Assembly: GCF_000422805.1 (NCBI RefSeq)
Contig: NZ_AUGT01000009.1
Coordinates: 506,727-570,726 of the forward strand
DNA length: 64,000 nucleotides
Source: Nocardioides halotolerans DSM 19273
GTDB taxonomy: Bacteria; Actinomycetota; Actinomycetes; Propionibacteriales; Nocardioidaceae
Direction: 5' to 3'
Below are positions 36,536-45,941 of this stretch, piece after piece; positions within the stretch are counted from its first letter, which is position 1; each line of letters starts with the position of its first letter. The notes under the pieces are model-generated. The model ran no database searches, was not told where the DNA came from, and saw only the letters and a program-made list of their open reading frames with translations. The position numbers were made by a program, and so were the translations under genes.

Positions 36536-37539
36536 CCCTCACCGAGCTGCGCGAGACCCTGTCCGCCGTCTCCGACGCCGTGCCGGTGCCGGCCCCGGAC
36601 GCCGTCGCCTTCCAGCGCCACGTGGCCCGCGTCCGGCGCAGGCGCGCGGCGGCCTGCGTGATCGGCGCCGCTGCCGCGGTCGCGGCGGTCCTCGGAGGCG
36701 CCGTCGCCCTGCAGCCTGGCGACCGTGCCGACGACCCGGTCGTGCCCTCCCACCGCACCGACCGCAACGACGGGCGCGCGTCCCGCTACCCGGTCGTCGT
36801 GGCCGGGCGGCTCGCGTGGGTGAGCGACGACGGGAAGATCGAGGACACGGGGCTGCCGATGGCCCACCTGGTCGGCCCCACGCCCGCCGGCCTGGTCGCG
36901 TTCCGCGCGAACGGCGACCTCGTGCGGGTCGAGGGCGGCTCGGTGCGCCGACTGGTCGACGTGCCGGTGCGCACGGCGTACCTCCAGGGCGGCGACCAGG
37001 TCGTCTACGAGGACTACGACGGCCACATCCGGTGGACCGGCCGCGAGATCACCCAGGTCGAGGGCGCCCGCCTGATGGCGGCCGGCCCGTCGCGCTACGT
37101 CGTCGCCGGCGAGCGCGGCGTCGTGGCCCACGACCTCGACGGAGCGCACCGCCTCGACCTCGACGACCGGACGGCGGTGGTCCGGGGGATCGACGTCGGT
37201 GGCGACCGGATCGCGGTGCGCACCGAGAGCAGGCTCACGATCTTCGACGCCGACGGCCTGCACAGCGGGAGCATCCCCACCTCGCTGCCGGGACAGCTCG
37301 CCCCGGACGGCTCCATCTACGCGCAACCGACCGCCGACCGCCGGGGTGTCGAGCTCCTCGACCCGGTCAGCCTCGCCGCGACGCCGGTGGCGGGGCCGGC
37401 CGGCCAGGTGACCGACCTGCGCTGGTGGGGCGCCGACCTGCTCGTCGTCGTCGACGGGCGCAGCCTGTGGCGCTGCGCCGGCGGGTCCGACTGCTCGGTC
37501 CTCGTCAGCGATGCGCCCGCCCCGGTGCGGCTGGACTGA
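36532..37539 (+). CDS. membrane protein coupled to the sigma factor, possible anti-sigma
   Basis: 335 residues from ATG 36532, overlapping the sigma-factor stop by 4 nt. A cytoplasmic N-terminus (1-38, with LRETLSAVSDAVPV), one membrane helix (about 39-60, Ala/Val-rich), and an extracytoplasmic domain (70-335) of repeated short beta strands (DQVVYEDYDGHIRW, DRIAVRTESRLTIFDADG, WWGADLLVVVDGRSLWRC) that looks like a beta-propeller. The layout is that of a transmembrane anti-sigma factor, but no zinc anti-sigma motif is seen. Two Cys near the end may pair. Confidence 0.7.
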   Translation: MTLTELRETLSAVSDAVPVPAPDAVAFQRHVARVRRRRAAACVIGAAAAVAAVLGGAVALQPGDRADDPVVPSHRTDRNDGRASRYPVVVAGRLAWVSDDGKIEDTGLPMAHLVGPTPAGLVAFRANGDLVRVEGGSVRRLVDVPVRTAYLQGGDQVVYEDYDGHIRWTGREITQVEGARLMAAGPSRYVVAGERGVVAHDLDGAHRLDLDDRTAVVRGIDVGGDRIAVRTESRLTIFDADGLHSGSIPTSLPGQLAPDGSIYAQPTADRRGVELLDPVSLAATPVAGPAGQVTDLRWWGADLLVVVDGRSLWRCAGGSDCSVLVSDAPAPVRLD

Positions 37540-37547
37540 GCGGGCGC

Positions 37548-37982
37548 CTAGGCGTGCGGGAAGTCCCCGGCGGTGTAGTCACGCTGCTCCACGAGCACCA
37601 TCCAGTTGCCGGAGTTGTCGCGGCAGACCGCCTCGACGCCGTAGGGCCGGTCGGACGGCTCCTGGAGGAACTCCACGCCCTTGGCCCTGAGCTCCTCGTG
37701 GGTCCGGTGGCAGTCGTCGACGGCCAAGCCCAGCCCGTGCATGCCGCCCTCGTCGAGCGCCCGCTCGATCGAGGCGACCATCTCGGGGGAGTGCGGCGGC
37801 CCGGGCAGCGTGAGGTGGACCTGCAGCTCGGGCTGGCTGGGGTGGCTGACCGTGCACCAGCGGTAGCCGTCGCCGAGGGTGATGTCGGTGTGCTCCACGA
37901 AGCCGAGGACGTCGACGTAGAAGGCCTTCGAGGCGTCGACGTCCTTCACGAAGACCGAGGTGAGCGAGATGTTGGTGATCAT
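37548..37982 (-). CDS. VOC (glyoxalase/bleomycin-resistance) family protein
   Basis: 144 residues, a single vicinal-oxygen-chelate domain in two halves: ITNISLTSVFVKDVDASKAFYVDVLGFVEHTD, and MHGLGLAVDDCHRTHEELRAKGVEFLQEP, with an Asn-rich SGNWMVLVEQ end. Metal ligands His and Glu are plausible but the reaction is unknown. TAGCGT (37994-37989) lies 6 nt before the ATG; this -10 overlaps the stop codon of the AraC-type gene, so it may also have its own leaderless transcript. Paired with the regulator by a 9-bp gap. Confidence 0.88.
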   Translation of the reverse strand: MITNISLTSVFVKDVDASKAFYVDVLGFVEHTDITLGDGYRWCTVSHPSQPELQVHLTLPGPPHSPEMVASIERALDEGGMHGLGLAVDDCHRTHEELRAKGVEFLQEPSDRPYGVEAVCRDNSGNWMVLVEQRDYTAGDFPHA

Positions 37983-37991
37983 GCGGCGACG

Positions 37992-38438
37992 CTAGGACGC
38001 CGCCTGGTCCGGTGCCTTCTCCTGGCTTGCGGACCTCTCGGCCAGCCCCCACATGAAGACGAAGCAGCCGGGGATCCGTGGTGCGCCGTCGGCGGCGTAG
38101 CGCCGCTGGAACGCGCTCGGCGGCTCGCCGACCAGCTGCCGGAACCTGCTGCTGAACGAGCCCAGGCTCGAGAAGCCGACCGCGTGGCAGACCTCGGTCA
38201 CCGTCAGGTTGGTCGCCCGCAGGAGGTCCTGGGCCCGCTCCACCCGGCGCTCGGTCAGGTGGGTCGCGGGGGAGCGGCCGTACGTCGCGGTGAACAGCCG
38301 CTGGAAGTGGTACTTGCTCATCCCCGCGACCGCGGCGAGCGTCTCGAGGTCGAGCGGCTCGGCGTAGTGCTGGTCCGCGTGGTCGCGGGCCCGGCGCAGG
38401 TGGACGAAGACGTCGCCCGGCACCCGGACCTCGCTCAT
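37992..38438 (-). CDS. AraC-family transcriptional regulator
   Basis: 148 residues: essentially only the AraC DNA-binding domain. Two helix-turn-helix units are visible: LDLETLAAVAGMSKYHFQRLFTATYG (about 28-53) and LTVTEVCHAVGFSSLGSFSSRFRQLVG (about 77-104). The C-terminal 35 residues are of another kind. It lacks a ligand domain, so the following VOC protein may be the sensing partner; that pairing is common. The ATG overlaps the RDD gene stop (ATGA). Confidence 0.87.
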   Translation of the reverse strand: MSEVRVPGDVFVHLRRARDHADQHYAEPLDLETLAAVAGMSKYHFQRLFTATYGRSPATHLTERRVERAQDLLRATNLTVTEVCHAVGFSSLGSFSSRFRQLVGEPPSAFQRRYAADGAPRIPGCFVFMWGLAERSASQEKAPDQAAS

Positions 38439-39241
38439 CGGCGCGCGGTCAGCCGCCGGCGGAGCTCGGCCTCGCGGTGCAGGCGGGCCTGGTCACGCTC
38501 GCGGCGCGAGGCGATCACGGCGGCGAGGTAGGCCTCGGGCGGCGTGCCTGGGGGAGGCGGCGGGGCGACGTGCTCGCTGACCTGGTCGGCGAGACGGGTG
38601 CCGACCGAGGCCCGCGACTGCGGGTCGAGGGTGGGCAGCCGGCCGAGGAACTGGCGCACCGCCAGGGCCAGCCCGGTGGGGAGGCTCGTGATGTCGGCCG
38701 AGCGGGCCCACGCCGCCAGCGGCGGAGGCATCAGGGTCGGCGGGGCGAGCCGGAGCCGGACCCGGTCGCGGACGACGTAGGTGCCGGCGGCGTAGTCGCC
38801 GAGCCGCTTGCCGCGCGAGCTCATCAGGGCCGAGAAGAACGCCGGCACGCCGGTGAAGGCGAAGATCTCCATGAAGCCCACCAGGGCGCGCACGAACGCG
38901 TGCTGGAACGTGATCGGCCCCGCGTCGTCGCGGACCGTGCGCAGGCCGCACACCAGCTTGCCGAGCGACTTGCCGCGTGTGAGCGTCTCGAGCGTCGCCG
39001 GGAGGAGCAGGAAGACCACGATCATCGTCGCCACGAACGACGCCCAGATCAGCGCGCCGTCGGCCTGCAGCGCGGCCACGACGAACACGAAGATCGCCGC
39101 GACGAACGCGATCATCGTGATGACGACGTCGATGAGGCCCGACACGATCCGCGAGCCGAGGCTCGCCGCGGGCAGGTCGAGCGCGACGGCCTCACCGGTG
39201 ACCAGGTCGTCGGTGGTGAGGGTCGCGAACTCGTGCGTCAT
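38435..39241 (-). CDS. RDD-family membrane protein
   Basis: 268 residues. The RDD domain (about 20-155) has ASLGSRIVSGLIDVVITMIAF, a TRGKSLGKLVCGLRTVRDD motif, and RGKRLGDYAAGTYVV, with two to four membrane helices. The C-terminal third is hydrophilic, basic and Pro-rich, ending RLHREAELRRRL. The ATG overlaps the hydrolase stop and its own stop overlaps the AraC gene, so these are coupled. RDD next to SpoIIM, DUF58 and MoxR is a recurring actinobacterial set, possibly an envelope or stress assembly. Confidence 0.87.
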   Translation of the reverse strand: MTHEFATLTTDDLVTGEAVALDLPAASLGSRIVSGLIDVVITMIAFVAAIFVFVVAALQADGALIWASFVATMIVVFLLLPATLETLTRGKSLGKLVCGLRTVRDDAGPITFQHAFVRALVGFMEIFAFTGVPAFFSALMSSRGKRLGDYAAGTYVVRDRVRLRLAPPTLMPPPLAAWARSADITSLPTGLALAVRQFLGRLPTLDPQSRASVGTRLADQVSEHVAPPPPPGTPPEAYLAAVIASRRERDQARLHREAELRRRLTARR

Positions 39242-40068
39242 GGTGTCGGCATCGTAGACAGCGCGGCGAGGATCGCCGGCCAGTTCTGGATCAGGGTGGC
39301 CAGGTGGGTGGTCGGCGTGACCGTGAGCTCGGCGCCGGCGATCCGGTCCGCCCACCACCGCCCGGTCTCGGGAGGGTTGCGGTCGTCGTGCGCGCCGTAC
39401 CAGAGGCGGGTGGGGCACCGGACGTCGGAGAGCGCGAAGCCCCAGTCGGAGAGGAGCAGCGCGGCGTCTCGGAGGTAGCCGTCGTGGCAGGCCAGCGCCT
39501 CCCGGGCGGAGGCGGCGACCTCGGCGGTCGAGCACGACGCGCGCAGGAGCGCGGCGTCCTCCGGCGGCAGCGCGCCCAGCCACCGGTCGGCCAGGGCCGC
39601 GTCGTCCGGGTCCGCCACGTGCACCCCTGCGGCCCACTCCTCGAGCTCGGGGCGCGCCCGCTCCATCCCGGCCACCACCGGGCCCGTCGTGGTGCGGGTC
39701 TCTCGGGGAGCCGCGACGACCGCCAGCGCGGTGACGCGGCCGGGATGGCGGGCGGCGAGGGCGGCGGCGTACGCACCGCCGACCGACATGCCGACCACGG
39801 CGACCCGGTCGATGCCGAGCAGGTCGAGCACCGCGGCCGCGTCGTCGGCGACCGACGGCATCGTCGAGTCGGACGGGGTGGACGTCCCGTAGCCCGGGCG
39901 GTTGAGGCCGACGAGCCGCACCCCGGCGGCGGTCGCGGCGCTCGCGCCGGTCCGGGCGACCCAGCGCGTGTCCGGCGTCCCGTGGCAGACCAGCACGGTG
40001 CGCTCCGAGGCGGCGCCGCCGGCCCACAGCTGGACGGTGCGGCCACCGGGAAGTGCGATCTCCTCCAT
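39238..40068 (-). CDS. alpha/beta hydrolase
   Basis: 276 residues. Oxyanion region CHGTPDTRW, nucleophile elbow VVGMSVGGAYAAALAARHPGRV (Ser in GMSVGG), acid Asp in WYGAHDDRNPP and His in TPTTHLATL give a full catalytic triad. Hydrolyses an ester or similar bond; substrate unknown. TAGGTT (40080-40075, minus strand) lies 6 nt before the ATG, overlapping the -10 of the divergent SpoIIM gene by two bases. First gene of a coupled RDD-AraC-VOC run. Confidence 0.9.
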   Translation of the reverse strand: MEEIALPGGRTVQLWAGGAASERTVLVCHGTPDTRWVARTGASAATAAGVRLVGLNRPGYGTSTPSDSTMPSVADDAAAVLDLLGIDRVAVVGMSVGGAYAAALAARHPGRVTALAVVAAPRETRTTTGPVVAGMERARPELEEWAAGVHVADPDDAALADRWLGALPPEDAALLRASCSTAEVAASAREALACHDGYLRDAALLLSDWGFALSDVRCPTRLWYGAHDDRNPPETGRWWADRIAGAELTVTPTTHLATLIQNWPAILAALSTMPTP

Positions 40069-40074
40069 CGAACC

Positions 40075-40084
40075 AACCTAGAGT
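40075..40084. promoter_or_regulatory. overlapping divergent -10 elements
   Basis: TAGGTT on the minus strand (40080-40075) and TAGAGT on the plus strand (40079-40084) each lie 6 nt before a start codon (ATG 40068 and GTG 40091). The whole intergenic gap is 22 bp. Both genes would be leaderless and their promoters could not be occupied together. -35 regions would lie inside the opposite coding sequence. Confidence 0.6.
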
Positions 40085-40090
40085 GCACGC

Positions 40091-41086
40091 GTGGACCTCG
40101 ACGCGTACGTGCTCGCGCACGCGCACGAGTGGCAGCGGCTCGAGCAGCTGGTCCACCGCGGCCGGCTGCAGGGTGCCGAGAGCGACGAGCTGGTCGACCT
40201 CTACGCCCAGGTCGCCACCCACCTCTCGGTCGTGCGCACGTCCGCGCCGGACCCGTCGCTGGTCGCGCACCTGTCGAGCCTGCTGGCGAAGGCCCGCAAC
40301 AAGGCCGTCGGCACGCGGGTGAGCTCGTGGCGGGGGTTCGCGTCGTTCTTCACCGAGCGGTTCCCGGCCGCGCTCTACCGCCTGCGCTGGTGGTGGCTCG
40401 GCACGCTGGCCGGCAACGTCGTCGTCACCGCGGTGATGATGCTGTGGCTGCTCGACCACCCGAACGTCGAGCAGACCCTCCTCTCGCCCGACGAGGTCGA
40501 CCAGCTCGTCAACCACGACTTCGAGGACTACTACTCGACGTACGCCGCGAGCCACTTCGCGCTGCAGGTCTGGATCAACAACGCGTGGGTCTCGGCGCTC
40601 TGCATCGCCTTCGGGATCCTCGGCCTGCCGGTGATCTGGCTGCTGTTCGGCAACATCGAGAACCTCGCCGTGATCGGCTCGATCATGCACCGACACGGGC
40701 ACGGCCAGCAGTTCTGGGGGCTGATCCTCCCGCACGGGCTGCTCGAGCTCACCGCGGTCTTCGTCGCCGGCGGCATCGGCCTGCGGCTCTTCTGGTCGTG
40801 GATCGAGCCCGGCGAGCTGACGCGCACCCAGTCGATCGCCCGGGAGGGCCGGACCGCGGGCACGGTCACCCTCGGGCTCGCGTGCGTGCTGATGGTGAGC
40901 GGCGTCATCGAGGCGTTCGTGACCCCGTCCGGGCTGCCGACCTGGGCGCGGGTCGGGATCGGGATCACCGCTGAGCTGGCCTTCTTCGCCTACGTCTTCG
41001 TGGTCGGCCGACAGGCGCACCTGCGGGGCGCCACCGGCGACATCGACGCGCGCTACCTCGAGGACCGGGTGGCGACCGCCTCCTAG
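40091..41086 (+). CDS. stage II sporulation protein M family (SpoIIM-like)
   Basis: 331 residues. A cytoplasmic helical N-terminus (1-100, QRLEQLVHRGRLQGAESDEL) is followed by five or six membrane helices, with the family blocks FFTERFPAALYRLRWWWLG, NNAWVSALCIAFGILGLPV, LLFGNIENLAVIGSIMHRHG and ILPHGLLELTAVFVAGG. In Bacillus SpoIIM takes part in engulfment; actinobacterial members are not sporulation-linked and occur with DUF58/MoxR/RDD genes. Likely leaderless (see promoter). Confidence 0.9.
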   Translation: MDLDAYVLAHAHEWQRLEQLVHRGRLQGAESDELVDLYAQVATHLSVVRTSAPDPSLVAHLSSLLAKARNKAVGTRVSSWRGFASFFTERFPAALYRLRWWWLGTLAGNVVVTAVMMLWLLDHPNVEQTLLSPDEVDQLVNHDFEDYYSTYAASHFALQVWINNAWVSALCIAFGILGLPVIWLLFGNIENLAVIGSIMHRHGHGQQFWGLILPHGLLELTAVFVAGGIGLRLFWSWIEPGELTRTQSIAREGRTAGTVTLGLACVLMVSGVIEAFVTPSGLPTWARVGIGITAELAFFAYVFVVGRQAHLRGATGDIDARYLEDRVATAS

Positions 41087-41164
41087 GCCATGGCCCAGCC
41101 GCGACCCAGGTTCGCCGAATCGGCCTCGCCGCAGCGCAAAAGCAACGATCATTCTTCCGTGACG

Positions 41165-43231
41165 ATGTCGACCACGGTCGACGTGTCCGACTCGCTGGAC
41201 GAGGCACGGACCCGGCTGCTGAAGACAGCCCGGGCCCTCAACGGGGCGTGGGCCGCTGCCTTCTGCTCGATGGTCCTCCTCACCGTCGCGAGCGTGGTGC
41301 TCCTGCTGGTCGCCGTGACCATGCGACCGGTCTACGTCGTCATCTGGTCGGTGCTGCTGGCCGCGACGGGCTACAACGTCACCCGCTTCTGGCCGCGCCG
41401 GCGCGCGCGCCCGGGCCACCGGCTGGCGGCGCACGAGGCCGCCGCGCTGCGGGCCGCGGTCGACCCCGACGGCCGGCTGGCCTGGCCCGACGTCGTGCGC
41501 CTGGTCCCGCGGGCCGAGCTCGAGCTCGGTGAGGGCGAGCTGGTGCTCGGGATGCCCCTGCTCGCGTGCCTCGACCCGGAGGAACTGCGCCAGCTGCTGG
41601 TGACGGCGGCGCTGCAGACCTCCGTCGAGGACGAGCGAGCCGTCCGGTGGGCGCTGCGCGTCGCGCACGGCGACATCGGCCGGCCGCTGGTCGGCCGGCG
41701 GCCACGCCTGACCTGGCCCACGATGCGACTCACCGAGGAGCTCCGGGCGCGCGCGGCGCAGCTCGACGCGGACCTAGGCAACTGGGCCGGCGCGTGCGAG
41801 CGGGCCACCCTCGCCGCCTCCCGTCCCGGCGCCGACGTGCTCGCCACCCGCGACCAGCTCGCCGAGGCCTGGGCGCTGGTGCGCAGCGAGTGGCTCGAGC
41901 CGGCGTTCGCCCGCGGACGCCGGCACGTCGCGCCGTTCACCGGGCTGCGGCAGTTCGTCGAGGGCGCCGACGCCGCCGGCTGGCTGAAGAGCCCGCGGCC
42001 GTGGTGGCCGACCACCGGACCCGTCGCGGAGATCGTCGCGGCGCACGAGGAGGCGGTGGCCCTCGCGCTCGACGAGCGGGGCACCCGGCTGAAGCCGATC
42101 ACCTGGGAGCAGCACCCGCTCGAGGTCACGGTGCCGCACTGGCGCGCGCTGGTCACCGAGGTGCTCGACGCCGCGCGCCGCACGACCTACGACCCTGCGG
42201 TCACCCTCGAGTCGGTGCTGCTGCTCATGGAGTCGGGCGAGGGCCGGGCGCTCGCCGACACCACGGCGGCCGACCGGGGACTCACCTGGGGCGAGACGGC
42301 GGCGTACGGCGAGTGGTCGGAGCGGTTCGTCTCCCGCACCCTCACCGCGGCCATCGGGATCGCGTCGGTCGACTCGGAGCAGTTCCGGCCGCGCTGGTCG
42401 TGGCCCGAGGGCACCCGGCTGGAGGGGCACGACGGGTGGCTGCTGCCGCTGGACTCGATCGTCGCGGAGGTGCTCGGCATGGTGCGCGACGGCGTGGGCC
42501 TCGACAAGGCCTACGCCGAGCTGCGCGAGGCGCTCGACGAGCTCGAGATCGACCAGCACGAACCGCTCTGGCTCGACCACGACACCAGCGTCCAGCCCGA
42601 GCGGCCCGTCGGGTCCTTCGCGGCCCGGCAGGGGCTCGGCGCCCGCGCCGTGGTCGTCACCGACCGGGCGCTCCACGTGTTCCGTGACGCGCAGCCCTCG
42701 CGCGCGCTCGACCCGCACCGACCCGCTGCGCCGCGCGACGCCTCCGTCGAGCTGCGCCGGCGGATGCTCACGGTCTGGCAGGGCGACACTACCGACCAGG
42801 TGCTCACCCTCGCTGCCGACGACGTGCGCCGGGCGCGCCTCGGCCCGGCGATCGGCGGCCTGTGGTGGCGGCTCACGCTCAGCTGCGCCGACGGCACCGT
42901 GGTGCTGCGCGGCCGGGGCGACGGGCTCGAGGAGGAGGCCGAGGTCAAGGAGTGGCTCGGTGAGCGGGTCGAGACGGTGTGGATGCACTCGCACCCGACG
43001 GTGCGCACTCTGCGCAACGCGGTCGGGCTCGGTGGCATGACGCTGGGGACGCTGGGCCTGCTGTGGGGCGTGCTGCTCACGATCGTCCGGCCCGGGGGCA
43101 TGCCCGCCGCGCTGCCCGCCGTGCTCGCGCTGGGCGGCTTCGCGGCGATGCTCGTCGCCCTCGCACCCGACGGGATGCTGCAGCTCAAGCGCCGTGTCGG
43201 CCGCGCTCGCGTGCAGCCGCTCGCCGACTGA
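41165..43231 (+). CDS. large protein with degenerate M48-like segment, unknown function
   Basis: 688 residues from ATG 41165; ATG 41090 is in frame, but the bases 41130-41155 are AT-rich with atypical third positions, so the later start is preferred. Two N-terminal helices (about 22-65), a cytoplasmic body, and two C-terminal helices (about 630-665). Residues near 115-160 (GEGELVLGMPLLACLDPEELRQLLVTAALQ) resemble the M48 metalloprotease region before the active site, but the HExxH is replaced by VTAALQ. This suggests a pseudopeptidase; the relationship is tentative. Convergent with the next gene, 1 bp apart. Confidence 0.75.
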   Translation: MSTTVDVSDSLDEARTRLLKTARALNGAWAAAFCSMVLLTVASVVLLLVAVTMRPVYVVIWSVLLAATGYNVTRFWPRRRARPGHRLAAHEAAALRAAVDPDGRLAWPDVVRLVPRAELELGEGELVLGMPLLACLDPEELRQLLVTAALQTSVEDERAVRWALRVAHGDIGRPLVGRRPRLTWPTMRLTEELRARAAQLDADLGNWAGACERATLAASRPGADVLATRDQLAEAWALVRSEWLEPAFARGRRHVAPFTGLRQFVEGADAAGWLKSPRPWWPTTGPVAEIVAAHEEAVALALDERGTRLKPITWEQHPLEVTVPHWRALVTEVLDAARRTTYDPAVTLESVLLLMESGEGRALADTTAADRGLTWGETAAYGEWSERFVSRTLTAAIGIASVDSEQFRPRWSWPEGTRLEGHDGWLLPLDSIVAEVLGMVRDGVGLDKAYAELREALDELEIDQHEPLWLDHDTSVQPERPVGSFAARQGLGARAVVVTDRALHVFRDAQPSRALDPHRPAAPRDASVELRRRMLTVWQGDTTDQVLTLAADDVRRARLGPAIGGLWWRLTLSCADGTVVLRGRGDGLEEEAEVKEWLGERVETVWMHSHPTVRTLRNAVGLGGMTLGTLGLLWGVLLTIVRPGGMPAALPAVLALGGFAAMLVALAPDGMLQLKRRVGRARVQPLAD

Positions 43232-43232
43232 G

Positions 43233-43646
43233 TCAGCGCACGAGAGCCACGATCGCCACGGCGACGGCGGTGATGGCGAGCAGGGTGCGGGCCTTGTCGA
43301 CGCCCAGCAGCCGGGCCAGGGCCGCCTCGTCGCGGCGCACGAGCCGCCGGTGCAGCGGCGCGGCCAGCACCAGGGTCGTGACCATCGACAGCGCGGCCAG
43401 CCCCACGGCGACCACCGCCAGCGCCGACCAGTCCGTGACCAGCCACCAGGCACCGGTCGCCACGAGCGCGAGGTACGCCGCCGCGACCAAGGGCCGGATG
43501 GCGGCCACGTGGCGGTCGTGCGCCTGCCGCCAGTGCGCGGCCCGCACGTGGGAGAGGGTCGGGTACACCACCAGCGTCACCGTCGCCTGGAAGCCCGCGT
43601 GGGCCGCGGCCGAGGCGAGGAACGCGGTCGCCGCCACGTCGCTCAT
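43233..43646 (-). CDS. small four-helix membrane protein
   Basis: 137 residues, four hydrophobic helices: AATAFLASAAAHAGFQATVTLVVY, PLVAAAYLALVATGAWWLV, ALAVVAVGLAALSMVTTLVLAA and LLAITAVAVAIVALV, with VYPTL in the first loop that recalls DUF1772-type proteins. TAAGGT (43660-43655, minus strand) lies 8 nt before the ATG and partly overlaps the DUF58 stop, so it may have its own promoter. Function unknown. Last gene of the minus-strand envelope run. Confidence 0.7.
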   Translation of the reverse strand: MSDVAATAFLASAAAHAGFQATVTLVVYPTLSHVRAAHWRQAHDRHVAAIRPLVAAAYLALVATGAWWLVTDWSALAVVAVGLAALSMVTTLVLAAPLHRRLVRRDEAALARLLGVDKARTLLAITAVAVAIVALVR

Positions 43647-43657
43647 GACGACGGACC

Positions 43658-44950
43658 TTAGAGCAATCCGTTGGCCTTGAGCGTGAGGTAGTGGTCGGCC
43701 AGCGCCGGCGGCAGCCGCTCGGCGTCGGCGTCGACCACGTCGAGACCGACCGCCCGCAGCAGCTCGGCGGTGCGCCGGCGCCGCACCATCGCCTGCTCGG
43801 CCGCCGCGGCGTCGTAGACCTCGTCGATGGTCCCCCTGGTCGCCGCCAGGCGCTCCAGCTCGGGGTCGCGCACCGAGGCCAGCACCACGCGGTGGTGCCG
43901 GGTGAGCGACGGGAGCACCGGCAGCAGGCCCTCCTCGACGGCGGACGGCTCCAGCGGCGTCAGCAGGACGACGAGCGCCCGCTGCCGGCCGAACTGCGTC
44001 ACCGCCCCGGCCAGCGCCGACCAGTCCGCCTCGGCGATCACCGGCTCGAGGTCGGCCATCGTGTCCTGGAGGCTCGCCGCCACGTCGCGGGCGCCCCGGG
44101 AACGCAGCCGGGCCCGCACCCGGCGATCGCCCGCGACGAAGTCGATGCGGTCACCGGCGCGCGCCGCGAGGGCGGCGAGCAGGAGGGCGGCGTCCATCGC
44201 GGAGTCGAGCCGCGGCACGTCCTCGACCCGTCCGGCCGAGGTGCGGGACGTGTCGAGCACGAGCACCACCCGGCGGTCGCGCTCGGGCTGCCACGTGCGG
44301 ACGACGACGTTGCGGTTGCGGGCGCTCGCCCGCCAGTCGATCGAGCGGACGTCGTCGCCGCGGACGTACTCGCGCAGCGAGTCGAACTCCGTGCCCTGGC
44401 CGCGGACCCGGACGGCCGCGCGGCCGTCGAGCTCGCGGAGCCGCGCCAGGCGGCTGGGCAGGTGCTTGCGGGACTCGAACGGCGGCAGGGACCGCACGGT
44501 GCCGGCGACGTCGAGGGTCTTCTGGCGCGCGCACAGGCCGAGCGGGCCGCGCAACCGCGCGGTCACGCCGACGGCGCGGAGGTCACCACGGCGGCGCGGG
44601 CGCAGCGGGGTGCGCAGCAGCACCCGGTCGCCGGGCGAGAGGGAGACGCGGTGCCGGTTGCCGGTCGCGCCGGCGGTGGGCTGCCACGCGTCGCGCACGA
44701 CTCCGCGCAGGTGACGGCGACCGGCGTTCTCGAGGACGAGCACCGACTCGGTGTCGTAGCCCATCCGGACCGCCCCGATCGGGCGACGCTGGACGGCCAG
44801 GCTCCGCACCGTCGGTGCGAGCAGCAGGTCGGCCGCGACGAGCACCGCCACCACCAGCAGCCACAGCCGCACGGTGCTGGCCTCGGGCCGCAGCACGACC
44901 GGGAGCAGACCGAGGAGGAGGAGCAGCGGGACGCGACCGGTGATCACCAT
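43658..44950 (-). CDS. DUF58 domain protein
   Basis: 430 residues. Two N-terminal helices (about 5-45), then a cytoplasmic region with the DUF58 core GTEFDSLREYVRGDDVRSIDWRASARNRNVVVRTWQPERD, followed by a vWA-like stretch VVLVLDTSRTS (metal-site DxSxxS, partial). DUF58 proteins work with MoxR ATPases in metal insertion or folding-type tasks. It is 7 bp after moxR on the same strand. Confidence 0.92.
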   Translation of the reverse strand: MVITGRVPLLLLLGLLPVVLRPEASTVRLWLLVVAVLVAADLLLAPTVRSLAVQRRPIGAVRMGYDTESVLVLENAGRRHLRGVVRDAWQPTAGATGNRHRVSLSPGDRVLLRTPLRPRRRGDLRAVGVTARLRGPLGLCARQKTLDVAGTVRSLPPFESRKHLPSRLARLRELDGRAAVRVRGQGTEFDSLREYVRGDDVRSIDWRASARNRNVVVRTWQPERDRRVVLVLDTSRTSAGRVEDVPRLDSAMDAALLLAALAARAGDRIDFVAGDRRVRARLRSRGARDVAASLQDTMADLEPVIAEADWSALAGAVTQFGRQRALVVLLTPLEPSAVEEGLLPVLPSLTRHHRVVLASVRDPELERLAATRGTIDEVYDAAAAEQAMVRRRRTAELLRAVGLDVVDADAERLPPALADHYLTLKANGLL

Positions 44951-44957
44951 GGCGGCA

Positions 44958-45937
<980 letters not shown>

Positions 45938-45941
<4 letters not shown>

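Noticed and set aside
41090..41164. Longer start for the M48-like protein
   Set aside because: Third-position bases here are A/T-rich unlike the rest of the gene, so this part is probably untranslated.
39242..41668. Very long minus-strand frame continuing past the RDD start
   Set aside because: It is antisense to SpoIIM and the hydrolase is read in another frame; such long shadows are expected at this GC content.
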